A stretch of 64,000 nt of DNA from Melittangium boletus DSM 14713. Its GTDB lineage: Bacteria > Myxococcota > Myxococcia > Myxococcales > Myxococcaceae. Positions within the stretch are counted from its first letter, which is position 1; the number at the start of each line of letters is the position of its first letter. This document shows, piece by piece, positions 14,951-22,631 of this stretch. The stretch is from positions 6,747,765 through 6,811,764 of the forward strand of contig NZ_CP022163.1 in the NCBI RefSeq assembly GCF_002305855.1, given 5' to 3'. The translations under genes and the position numbers were made by a program. The notes under the pieces are model-generated. The model did no database searches, was not told the DNA's origin, and saw only the letters and a list, made by a program, of their open reading frames with translations.

Positions 14951-17180
14951 CGAGCTTCACTCCCAGCAGCAATGACAGCACCGGCAGCACCTTCGCCACG
15001 CGTTCCTGGTCCAGCTCTTCCCGCTTCGCCTCGCTTCGCTCCGCCGTGGGCGCGCGCGCGAGGTCGCGGATGCGCTCGGCCATGGCCCGCCGCTCGGCCG
15101 CGCTGAAGTCGGAGAAGGCGCGCCGGACCAGGGGCAGTTGCTCGACGAACGCCTCTCGCGACAGACCACACAGCCACCCGTCGAGCGCCGCCCACAGCTC
15201 GGTCCGGTGCAGCAGCAGCAGCGCGTTTCCGGCGATGAGTCCTTCCAACCAGGCCGCCGCCTCGGCGGGGGGGACCGCGGGCGACAAGGCCTTCTGGGCG
15301 AGCGTGCTCAGGTCCTCGTTGCGCACGAGCCCCAGCTCCAGACGCAACCGCAGCGCCGCTCCCCGGATGAGCCCATGGACCGCGTCCCGGTGGACGAGCC
15401 CGTCGAGTGCCTCGGCCCATTCCTCTCCCTGCGCCTTGTTCTCGAGCAGTCCCACCGCCGCCTGCATGGCGCGCAGTTGCTCGCGGCGCTGACGGGCGGC
15501 GTCGTCGTCCAGCGACACACAGGCGCCGGGCAGACCGATGACGATGCGCTCGAAGAGCCCTTCGGCGATGGCGAGGATGGGACCGGTGGGCGTCTCGCGC
15601 ACGCTGCCATAGCGGACCGCCTGGGCGAGCGCGGGGAAGGCCTCGAGCAGCTTCGGAACATCCGCCGAGCGGGTGGAGAAGGCCTGCACCTGGCTCAGCA
15701 CCGTGTCGATGGCCGAGGGCAGTTCCGCGAGCAGGGACGCCTCGAGCAGGGCGGTTAGCGTGCTGAGTTCGGCCGCGTCCGTCGCGCGTGCCACCACGCG
15801 GCCCGTGGCCGCCAGCTCCACCGTGTTGCCGAAGAGGCTCGCCTCGACGACGTTCACGGCCAGCACGGGCTGCCACTGCAATCTCCACGTCTCGCGGAAG
15901 GTTCCGGTCGTCTTCCGCGCGTCGTCCCCCAGCGTGCCCCAGGGGATGTCGAGCAGGGACAGCCGATGGAGCAGCCGGCTCCGGTTGCGGTCCAGGTCCT
16001 TGCGCAGGTCCAGCTCCTGGAGCTTGATCTCCGAGGAGGGGGCCAGGCGCAGCGCCTTCTGTTGGGCCGCGAGGTCGCGCGCGAGTGGGACGGAGGGCGC
16101 GTCCGAGGGCACCTCGCCCAGGCCCGTGCCCACCTCCAGCTTCTGGTGGATGAGGGCGAGCGGGGTCGCGTCTCCGCTACACAACACGCTGAGCGCGGCG
16201 TCCCGGAGTTCTCCCAGGCCCACCACGTTGCGCTCGCGCAGCGCCGCGAGCGCCTCGGCGAGCCGCACCGTCTCGATGACGCTCGCGGAGGAGGCATCCA
16301 GGCCCTCGTCGCGGAGCAGGTGGGCGATGCGCGCCGCCCAGGTCGACACGGGCCGCTCGGGCGTGAGCCACAGGTGCGCGTACCACCCCGGCGAGTCCAC
16401 GCCCGCGCCATACCCGCTGCGCCAGCCGAGCCGGTCATACGTCCAGGGCACCCACGTGGCCGCCACCTTCGTCTTCGGCAGGCCCTTGAGCAGGGCATCG
16501 TCCTCGCGCGCGGGCCGGGGCTTCGCGAGCGCGGGGCCGTGCCAGGCACCGCACACGACGGCGATCTTCTGGAAGCCCTCCTTCTTCGCCTGGCGGATGC
16601 AGCGCCGCATGTGCGCCTCGCGCAGGGCCTCTCGCGGGGGCGGTTCCTTCTCGTCCTCGCGCAGGGCGCTCATGGCCTCGAGCACGGCCTCGAAGACGCC
16701 TTCCGCGTCCTGGCGCTGCTCGATCAGATGCTCCCACCAGCGCTCCCCGTCCTCGTGGCCCGCGGCGCGGGCGAGTGCCCCGAGCGGATCCACCCGGGGC
16801 GAGTCCTCCGGCTCGGGCGCCAGCGGCGTGCCCTCCGCCTCCGGGGGAACGAGCTGGTGCGTCTGGGGCAGGTCGATGAAGCGCACGGGCAGCGAGCGTG
16901 TCACCGCGTACTGGATGGCCTGCCACTCGGGCGAGAAGACGGCGAACGGGTAGAAGACGGCGCGCGAGGGCTCCTCGGCCGCGTAGATGAGCAGGGCCAC
17001 CGGCGGCTTCATCTCCGCATGGGCCGCGAGCGCGAGGAGTTCATCCGCCTCGGGAGGACCCTCGATGAGCACCACATCCGGTTGAAGCTTCTCGAGCGCG
17101 CCCCGCACGCCTCGCGCGCTGCCCGGGCCGTGGTGCCGCACCCCGAGCACGTGCACGGCGGCGCCCGGCTCCGCGCTCAC
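14937..17180 (-). CDS. DUF5682 family protein
   Basis: A 747-residue protein starting at a GTG (17180) that overlaps the stop of the AAA+ gene as GTGA. A longer upstream frame is only the antisense shadow of neighbours. The N-terminus carries VHVLGVRHHGPGSA, then PDVVLIEGPPEADELL, a conserved His and acidic residue reminiscent of the TraB/TIKI/EreA-type fold; VCGAWHGPAL near residue 200 continues that theme. The remaining 450 residues are helical (many Leu/Ala/Glu/Arg repeats) and probably scaffold the complex. No membrane segments. DUF5682 genes commonly occur with MoxR and VWA genes, but no reaction is known to me. The hydrolase-like reading of the N-terminus is inference. Confidence 0.8.
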   Translation of the reverse strand: MSAEPGAAVHVLGVRHHGPGSARGVRGALEKLQPDVVLIEGPPEADELLALAAHAEMKPPVALLIYAAEEPSRAVFYPFAVFSPEWQAIQYAVTRSLPVRFIDLPQTHQLVPPEAEGTPLAPEPEDSPRVDPLGALARAAGHEDGERWWEHLIEQRQDAEGVFEAVLEAMSALREDEKEPPPREALREAHMRRCIRQAKKEGFQKIAVVCGAWHGPALAKPRPAREDDALLKGLPKTKVAATWVPWTYDRLGWRSGYGAGVDSPGWYAHLWLTPERPVSTWAARIAHLLRDEGLDASSASVIETVRLAEALAALRERNVVGLGELRDAALSVLCSGDATPLALIHQKLEVGTGLGEVPSDAPSVPLARDLAAQQKALRLAPSSEIKLQELDLRKDLDRNRSRLLHRLSLLDIPWGTLGDDARKTTGTFRETWRLQWQPVLAVNVVEASLFGNTVELAATGRVVARATDAAELSTLTALLEASLLAELPSAIDTVLSQVQAFSTRSADVPKLLEAFPALAQAVRYGSVRETPTGPILAIAEGLFERIVIGLPGACVSLDDDAARQRREQLRAMQAAVGLLENKAQGEEWAEALDGLVHRDAVHGLIRGAALRLRLELGLVRNEDLSTLAQKALSPAVPPAEAAAWLEGLIAGNALLLLHRTELWAALDGWLCGLSREAFVEQLPLVRRAFSDFSAAERRAMAERIRDLARAPTAERSEAKREELDQERVAKVLPVLSLLLGVKLDETH

Positions 17181-18262
17181 AAGACCTCCATGCACGCGCG
17201 GTAGAGGTCCTTCCACCCCTCGCGCTCCTTGACCACCGTCTTGAGGTACTCGAGCCACACCACCCGGTCCTGCACGGGATCCTTCACGATGGCGCCCGTG
17301 AGGCCCGCGGCCAGGTCCGGTGCCCGGAGCACTCCGTCTCCGTAGTAGCCCGCCATGGCCATGCCGCCGTTCATCACCGAGATGGCCTCGGCGGTGGACA
17401 GCGAGCCCGAGGGCGTCTTGAGCTTCATCGTCCCGTCCAGCGTGGCGCCGCCGCGCAGCTCGCGGAACAGGGTGACCACCCGGCGGATCTCCTCCAGGGC
17501 GGGCTTTTCCGCGGGCAGGGCGAGGGCGCGGCCCAGCTCGGCCACGCGCTTCTCGACGATCTGGACTTCCTGCTCCAGGGAGTCGGGCGTGGGCAGGATG
17601 ACGGTGTTGAAGCGGCGCAGGAGGGCGCTCGACAGCTCGTTCACGCCCCGGTCCCGGTTGTTCGCCGTGGCGATGACGTTGAAGCCCGCGCGGGCCTGCA
17701 CCTCGGTGGAGAGCTCCGGCACGGGCAGCGTCTTCTCGCTCAAGAGGGTGATGAGCGCGTCCTGCACCTCGCTGGGCATGCGCGTCAGCTCCTCGATGCG
17801 CGCGAGCTTGCCCTCGCGCATGGCGCGCATCACGGGGCTGGGCACCATGGCGCCCTCGGAGGGGCCTTCCGCGAGCAGCCGCGCGTAGTTCCAGCCGTAG
17901 CGCAGGGCCGCTTCGTCCGTGCCCGCCGTGCCCTGCACGAGCAGCGTCGAGTTCCCACAGATGGCGGCGGCCAGGTGCTCGCTCAACCAGGACTTGGCGG
18001 TGCCTGGCACGCCGTAGAGCAGCAGGGCGCGGTCGGTGGCGAGCGTCGCCACGGCGATCTCCACCAGCCGCGCGTTGCCGATGTACTTGGCGCTCACCTG
18101 GAAGCCATCCGGCAGCTTTCCTCCGAGCAGGTAGAGGCGCACGGCCCAGGGGGACAGCGCCCACCCCTGGGGCCGGGGCTTGTCGTCGATCCGGGCGAGC
18201 GCGGCCAGTTCCTCGGCGTACTGCTGTTCGGCGTGCTGGCGGAGAAGGGTGGAGGCGGTCAC
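17177..18262 (-). CDS. MoxR-type AAA+ ATPase
   Basis: A 361-residue AAA+ protein starting at a GTG (18262) that overlaps the stop of the DUF5691 gene. Walker A is GVPGTAKS at residues 84-91. The Walker B region is atypical: LARIEELTRMPSEVQDALI has IEE where most MoxR proteins have hhhhDE. Sensor 1 is IATANNRDRG, followed by LLRRFNT with the arginine finger. MoxR ATPases act as chaperones that remodel or insert cofactors into target proteins together with a VWA protein, which lies two genes downstream. The whole operon is translationally coupled. I see no second ATPase domain. Confidence 0.88.
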   Translation of the reverse strand: MTASTLLRQHAEQQYAEELAALARIDDKPRPQGWALSPWAVRLYLLGGKLPDGFQVSAKYIGNARLVEIAVATLATDRALLLYGVPGTAKSWLSEHLAAAICGNSTLLVQGTAGTDEAALRYGWNYARLLAEGPSEGAMVPSPVMRAMREGKLARIEELTRMPSEVQDALITLLSEKTLPVPELSTEVQARAGFNVIATANNRDRGVNELSSALLRRFNTVILPTPDSLEQEVQIVEKRVAELGRALALPAEKPALEEIRRVVTLFRELRGGATLDGTMKLKTPSGSLSTAEAISVMNGGMAMAGYYGDGVLRAPDLAAGLTGAIVKDPVQDRVVWLEYLKTVVKEREGWKDLYRACMEVL

Positions 18263-19746
18263 GGTTTCAACTCCTCGTGGAGGATGCGGATGAAGGAGAC
18301 GAGCTGCTGGAGGCGCTCGAAGACGTAGCGGTAGGCGCCCAGGCGTTGCGGCAACGGCCGGAGCTCGGCGGCGGCGCTCAGGCATTCGGCAGGCAGGGCG
18401 CGGACGGCATGCCAGAGCGGCCCCACGGCATGAGGGGTGTCGTACAGCGCGTTGATCCAGGCCATGCCGAGCTCCCTCGGCCACGGCGCGGGCGTCAGGG
18501 CCACGGCGTGCTCGCGCCAGGGCAGGGAGGTGGTTCCGCGCAGGACGCTCAGGGTCCGCGAGGCGCGCTCGGCGGTGGGCAACTGCTCGAACACGGTGTG
18601 GGCCAGGGACTGGGCGCGAGAGGTGGAGAGCGTGTTGGAGCGTTGGCTCGACCAGCTGTCGAACAGCGCCGAGGCCCAGGCCGACGAGGGCTCCAGCCGG
18701 AAGGCGTGGGCCCATCCCTCGGAGATCGCGGCGTAGTCATCCGTCCGGGCGGCGGCGGCGGCGATCCGTTCCGGCGGGGTCTGGAACTGTTTCTCCCATT
18801 CGGGGAGCGGCACGCACTCCAGGATGCGGACGAGCCAGTGCTCGCTCTGGCCGACCCCGGCCGGAGGCTTGTCGAGCCCGTCCTTGTCCGCCTCGGCGTC
18901 CCATTTGGCGGGCCATTGAATGCGCAGCGCGGGGCCGCCCCATTGCAGCACGGCGTGGGCCCGCTCCCGCATGCGGCGCGAGAACGCGGAGCCCGGGAGC
19001 CGGGCCAGGAGGTGACGCGCCACCTCGCGCACCGCGGCCGAGCGATCCTGCCGGCCCTGCTCCAGCGAGGGCTCGTCGTCGAGGGACAGGGCCGCGTCAT
19101 CGAAGCAGGCCAGGAGCCGCGCGCGATGCTCGGCCTTTTCCTGGCTCCAGGTGTCCTTCAACCACTGGCGGGCGCGCGCCGGATCGACGCGCCGCATGTC
19201 CTCGAGCACCGTCCGCCGTTCCTCGAAGGTGCCTTCCGTCCAGACGCGCTCGGCCTCGGCGTCCTGGCGGGTGGGGGCGGGCCGCCATCCCGGACGGAAG
19301 TGGGAGAGCCACCGTCCCCGCTCTCCCAGGACGGGCTCCAGGGTCGCTCGCGGCCAATCCACGCTTCGGGACAACACGCTGACGAGCAGCTCCGGGGGAA
19401 GCCGGCGCCGGGCGAGCGCCATGCGCTGGAAGACCTCGGCCAGCAGCTCGTCGCGATCGGGATCTCCCCCGTCCAACAGCTCCCTCACGAGGGCGCTCAC
19501 GCGGGGGGAGCAGATCTCCAGGGTTTCCTCGGACGCTTTTCCCGAGGTGGCCTCGAGGACGAGGGGTTTCTGGCCCGCGGCCCGTGCCACGGCCCGCACG
19601 CCCGCGGCGAGCAGGACGCGTTTCTCCAGGGTCGCCCCCTCGAGGGCTCGGAAGGCCATGGCCTCCACGCCCTCCGTGGGCATGGCGTCGGGGGCGCGCG
19701 AGGTGCCCAGCGAGGCGAGGCGGGTCAGCGCGTCGAGTTCGGTCAT
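18259..19746 (-). CDS. DUF5691 family protein
   Basis: A 495-residue, Leu/Ala/Arg-rich protein with no signal peptide or membrane segments. The start is the ATG at 19746, which overlaps the stop of the SWIM gene as ATGA. The sequence is a run of helices (for example ELLAEVFQRMALARRRLPPELL and REVARHLLARLPGSAFSRRM), compatible with an alpha-solenoid scaffold. Members of this family occur between SWIM zinc-finger and MoxR genes in many bacteria. No catalytic motif could be found, and its function is unknown. Context suggests it bridges the SWIM protein to the ATPase. Confidence 0.75.
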   Translation of the reverse strand: MTELDALTRLASLGTSRAPDAMPTEGVEAMAFRALEGATLEKRVLLAAGVRAVARAAGQKPLVLEATSGKASEETLEICSPRVSALVRELLDGGDPDRDELLAEVFQRMALARRRLPPELLVSVLSRSVDWPRATLEPVLGERGRWLSHFRPGWRPAPTRQDAEAERVWTEGTFEERRTVLEDMRRVDPARARQWLKDTWSQEKAEHRARLLACFDDAALSLDDEPSLEQGRQDRSAAVREVARHLLARLPGSAFSRRMRERAHAVLQWGGPALRIQWPAKWDAEADKDGLDKPPAGVGQSEHWLVRILECVPLPEWEKQFQTPPERIAAAAARTDDYAAISEGWAHAFRLEPSSAWASALFDSWSSQRSNTLSTSRAQSLAHTVFEQLPTAERASRTLSVLRGTTSLPWREHAVALTPAPWPRELGMAWINALYDTPHAVGPLWHAVRALPAECLSAAAELRPLPQRLGAYRYVFERLQQLVSFIRILHEELKP

Positions 19747-21074
19747 GGGGTGGTCTCCGCGAGCGGGTAGAGCGTCTGGCCCACGCGGGTGCTCAAGGGC
19801 CGCAGCACCTCGCCGTCCCATTCACCGAAGAGCTCGACCGGATGGCCTCCGGACAGCGCGAGCAGCAACCAGCGGTTTCCCTCGCCCAGGCGCACCGCGG
19901 TGCCCGTCGCGTCCTGGAGCCACCACTGCTCGCGCGCGTCCAGCACGGGGGTGACCTGGCCGAGCAGCACCGGCATGTTCTCCTGGAAGGGCTGTTGGGA
20001 CAGTTCCTGGGCGAAGCGCTGGCGGAGGCCGTCAAGCGAGAGCGTGGGCAGACTTCCCGTCCAGGCGCGGACCTCGCCCTGGCGTTGGAGCACCTTCGCG
20101 CGCCGCGGGGCCGCGCTCGGCCAGTACACGAGCTCCGCGTCGAACGAGCTCCCAGGCAGGAAGCTCTCGGTGAAGGGGGCCCGGCCCGCCGCGAACTGGA
20201 GCACGAGCGCCGTGCGGCCTCCCGTGGCGCCCATCAGGTGGGTGCGTTGCACGCGCACGCGGTCCTCGTCCTCCTGCTCGTGGCCGAGGACGACCCAGGT
20301 GTCCTGGACGCGCTCTCCCCGGGCCTCGACCTCTTCCTCGCGCAGGGAAAAGCCCACCAGGGCGCGCAGATCCTCCGCGAGGGGAGGCGGAAGCTGCTCC
20401 ACCCGGCCCCACGCCTCGACGATGAGCGCGAGTCGGCCCAGCCGCTCCAGCATCCGCCGGGGCCAGTCGGGGCCACTGCCCTGAATCCCCGCGAGCTGCC
20501 GCACCCGCGACGCGAGTCCCGGGGCCTGGGCGTCCACGAGCCGCGCCGCCTGGGTGTTCCACATGTCCGGGCCCGTCTCGAGCCCCGCGAAGCCCGTGCG
20601 CACCAGGTCCTCCATCCACAACGTCAGCGCCTCCAGGCCCTTGTTCACGCGCTCGTGGCGATCCGCCGCGCGGCGCGCCTGGGCCTTGGTGTCGACGGGG
20701 GGCGCGCCCTCGGCGATCGCGGCCTTGCGCTTCTCCTTGCGCTCGACGGTGGCGGAGCGGCGCGCCAGCCACTCCTCGACCCATTCCGGGGGCGTGCCCT
20801 CGGGCAGGCGTTCCGAGGCGGCGAGCAGCAGCAGTCCCACGGCGTGCTTGCAGGGGAACTTGCGGCTGGGGCACGAGCACTTCGAGGTCAGGTCGCCCAG
20901 GTCGATGCGCACCTGGTACAGGGCGCTGCCCTTGCACTCGCCCCAGGCGGCGCGCTCGGCGCGGCCCAGGCCCTGCCAGTTGCTCTCGTTGCCGAGCTTC
21001 CTGCCCGCGGACGCGACCGAGGTATCCGGCGCGAGCGCGAGCACTTGTTCCACTGTCAGGGACGAAGAGGCCAT
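19743..21074 (-). CDS. SWIM zinc-finger protein
   Basis: A 443-residue protein, first gene of the five-gene operon. Residues about 63-80 contain the SWIM finger CSCPSRKFPCKHAVGLLL (CxCx6CxH), a zinc site that binds DNA or protein. After it come a charged helical linker with many Arg/Lys (ERKEKRKAAIAEG) and a large C-terminal part of mixed strands and helices without recognised motifs. The start ATG at 21074 follows an AT-poor leader. A 174-bp gap on the far side separates it from the divergent DNA methyltransferase; the promoter of this operon should be there. No signal peptide is present. A sensing or target-binding role is inferred. Confidence 0.85.
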   Translation of the reverse strand: MASSSLTVEQVLALAPDTSVASAGRKLGNESNWQGLGRAERAAWGECKGSALYQVRIDLGDLTSKCSCPSRKFPCKHAVGLLLLAASERLPEGTPPEWVEEWLARRSATVERKEKRKAAIAEGAPPVDTKAQARRAADRHERVNKGLEALTLWMEDLVRTGFAGLETGPDMWNTQAARLVDAQAPGLASRVRQLAGIQGSGPDWPRRMLERLGRLALIVEAWGRVEQLPPPLAEDLRALVGFSLREEEVEARGERVQDTWVVLGHEQEDEDRVRVQRTHLMGATGGRTALVLQFAAGRAPFTESFLPGSSFDAELVYWPSAAPRRAKVLQRQGEVRAWTGSLPTLSLDGLRQRFAQELSQQPFQENMPVLLGQVTPVLDAREQWWLQDATGTAVRLGEGNRWLLLALSGGHPVELFGEWDGEVLRPLSTRVGQTLYPLAETTP

Positions 21075-21248
21075 GGGCGACGCGGGAGCATAGCGCCTCG
21101 GGTGACATCGCCGGGGGCGAAGTGGCGATTCGCGCGGCTCGTCAAGTTTCCAGGTGCTACAGGAAAGTACAGGCGGGAAATTAGACGTAGCACCGTGTTG
21201 CCCTCACATTCTGCCCCGTCACGACGACCCCCCTTTGACGGAGGCGAG

Positions 21249-22133
21249 ATGTCCGCCGAAGCCGCAGCTCCTGCCCTGAAGCTTGTCCAGCCCTCCCTGC
21301 GTGAGAGCCTCTTCGCCAAGAGCGACGCGTACCGGCTCTATCAGGGCGACAGCCTGGCCCTGCTCAAGCAGTTCGATGCCGGCACGTTCGACATGGTGTT
21401 CGCCGATCCCCCCTACTTCCTGTCCAACGGCGGCTTCACCTGCAAGAACGGCAAGCGCGCCGCGGTGAACAAGGGCAACTGGGACGTTTCACGCGGAGTG
21501 GAGGAGGACCACGCCTTCACCAGCGCCTGGCTCAAGGAGTGCCAGCGCGTGCTCAAGCCCACGGGCAGCATCTGGGTGAGCGGCACCCAGCACGTCATCT
21601 TCTCGGTGGGCTTCGCGATGCAGAAGCTCGGCTACAAGCTGCTCAACACCGTCACCTGGTACAAGCCCAACGCGAGCCCCAACCTCGCGTGCCGCTACTT
21701 CACGCACTCCTCGGAGCTGCTCATCTGGGCCTCGCCCAAGCCGGCCGCCAAGCTCCAGCACACCTTCAACTACAAGAAGATGAAGCAGGACAACGGCGGC
21801 AAGCAGATGCGGGACGTGTGGGCCCTGCCGCGCGCCGGTGAGGAGGAGATCGACACCGACGAGGCCGGCCGCGTGTGGACGATGACCGCGCCGCGCCGCG
21901 AGGAGAAGGTGCACGGCAGCCACCCCACGCAGAAGCCGGTGTCGCTGCTCGAGCGCGTCATCGAGGCGAGCACCTCCGAGGACGCGGTCATCCTGGACCC
22001 CTTCAACGGCAGTGGGACCACCGGCGTGGCGGCCATGAAGCTCGGCCGGCGCTACGTGGGCATCGACCTGGACGAGAACTACCTGTCGCTGACCAAGAAG
22101 CGCCTCGCCGACGCCGAGCGCTCGGCGCGCTGA
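21249..22133 (+). CDS. orphan site-specific DNA methyltransferase (N4/N6, beta class)
   Basis: A 294-residue methyltransferase. The catalytic DPPY is at residues 53-56 and the S-adenosylmethionine motif FNGSGTTG at about 252-259, an order that defines the beta class of N6-adenine/N4-cytosine enzymes. Between them, SHPTQKPVSLLERVI is the usual segment before the AdoMet motif, and GTQHVIFSVG and YFTHSSELLIW are also family-typical. The start ATG at 21249 has GGAGG 4 bases upstream. An open frame extends far to the left but lies antisense to the SWIM gene. No restriction endonuclease gene is adjacent, so this is an orphan enzyme, more likely regulatory or epigenetic than defensive. The target site cannot be read from sequence. 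Confidence 0.9.
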   Translation: MSAEAAAPALKLVQPSLRESLFAKSDAYRLYQGDSLALLKQFDAGTFDMVFADPPYFLSNGGFTCKNGKRAAVNKGNWDVSRGVEEDHAFTSAWLKECQRVLKPTGSIWVSGTQHVIFSVGFAMQKLGYKLLNTVTWYKPNASPNLACRYFTHSSELLIWASPKPAAKLQHTFNYKKMKQDNGGKQMRDVWALPRAGEEEIDTDEAGRVWTMTAPRREEKVHGSHPTQKPVSLLERVIEASTSEDAVILDPFNGSGTTGVAAMKLGRRYVGIDLDENYLSLTKKRLADAERSAR

Positions 22134-22164
22134 GCCGCACCGCCGGGGCTCGCTTCGCCGGGCC

Positions 22165-22587
22165 TCACTTCGTGACGAGCGGGAGCGTCTGCCCCTCGGG
22201 CGCGTGCTTCATCGCCACGGAGTTCATGCAGTAGCGCAGGCCGGTGGGAGGCGGGCCATCCGGGAAGACATGTCCCAGGTGTCCGTCACACCGGCCACAG
22301 CGCACCTCGGTGCGCACCATGCCGTAGGAGACGTCCCGATACTCCGTCACCGCGTCCGGCTTCACCGGCTGGGTGAAGGAGGGCCAACCCGTGCCGGAGT
22401 CGAACTTCTCGCCCGACTTGAACAGCGGGTTGGCGCACCCGGCGCAGACATAGGTGCCCGGCGTCTTCGTCCCCAGGAAGCAGCCGCTGCCGGGCCGCTC
22501 GGTCCCGTGGTGCCGCAGCACCTGGTACTCCTCGGGGGTCAAACGCTTCTTCCATTCCTCATCGCTCAACACCAGTTTGTCGGCCAT
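22165..22587 (-). CDS. msrB: peptide-methionine (R)-S-oxide reductase
   Basis: A 140-residue MsrB, full length. It reduces the R epimer of methionine sulfoxide in oxidised proteins. Visible features are WKKRLTPEEYQVLRHHGTE near the start, the zinc-binding cysteine pairs CAGC and CGRC, the substrate loop SGTGWPSF, and RYCMNSVAM with the catalytic Cys120. No signal peptide, so it acts in the cytoplasm. It is convergent with the DNA methyltransferase gene (31-bp gap). Its own promoter should lie between it and the large histidine kinase gene, whose stop is at 22632. Confidence 0.95.
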   Translation of the reverse strand: MADKLVLSDEEWKKRLTPEEYQVLRHHGTERPGSGCFLGTKTPGTYVCAGCANPLFKSGEKFDSGTGWPSFTQPVKPDAVTEYRDVSYGMVRTEVRCGRCDGHLGHVFPDGPPPTGLRYCMNSVAMKHAPEGQTLPLVTK

Positions 22588-22631
22588 GGGGGAATCCTGC
22601 TGTCCGGGCCTCCGGGGGGCAACCCTTTCTC

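Noticed and set aside
13007..15106. Long plus-strand open frame of 699 codons over the glycosyltransferase and VWA genes
   Set aside because: It is antisense to two genes with clear domains, is Arg/Gly/His-rich, and has no recognisable motif; high GC content opens such frames by chance.
17181..18164. N-terminal extension that would make the DUF5682 protein 1075 residues
   Set aside because: The first 328 codons overlap the AAA+ gene in another frame and are Gly/Arg noise; the GTGA overlap at 17177-17180 gives a proper start.
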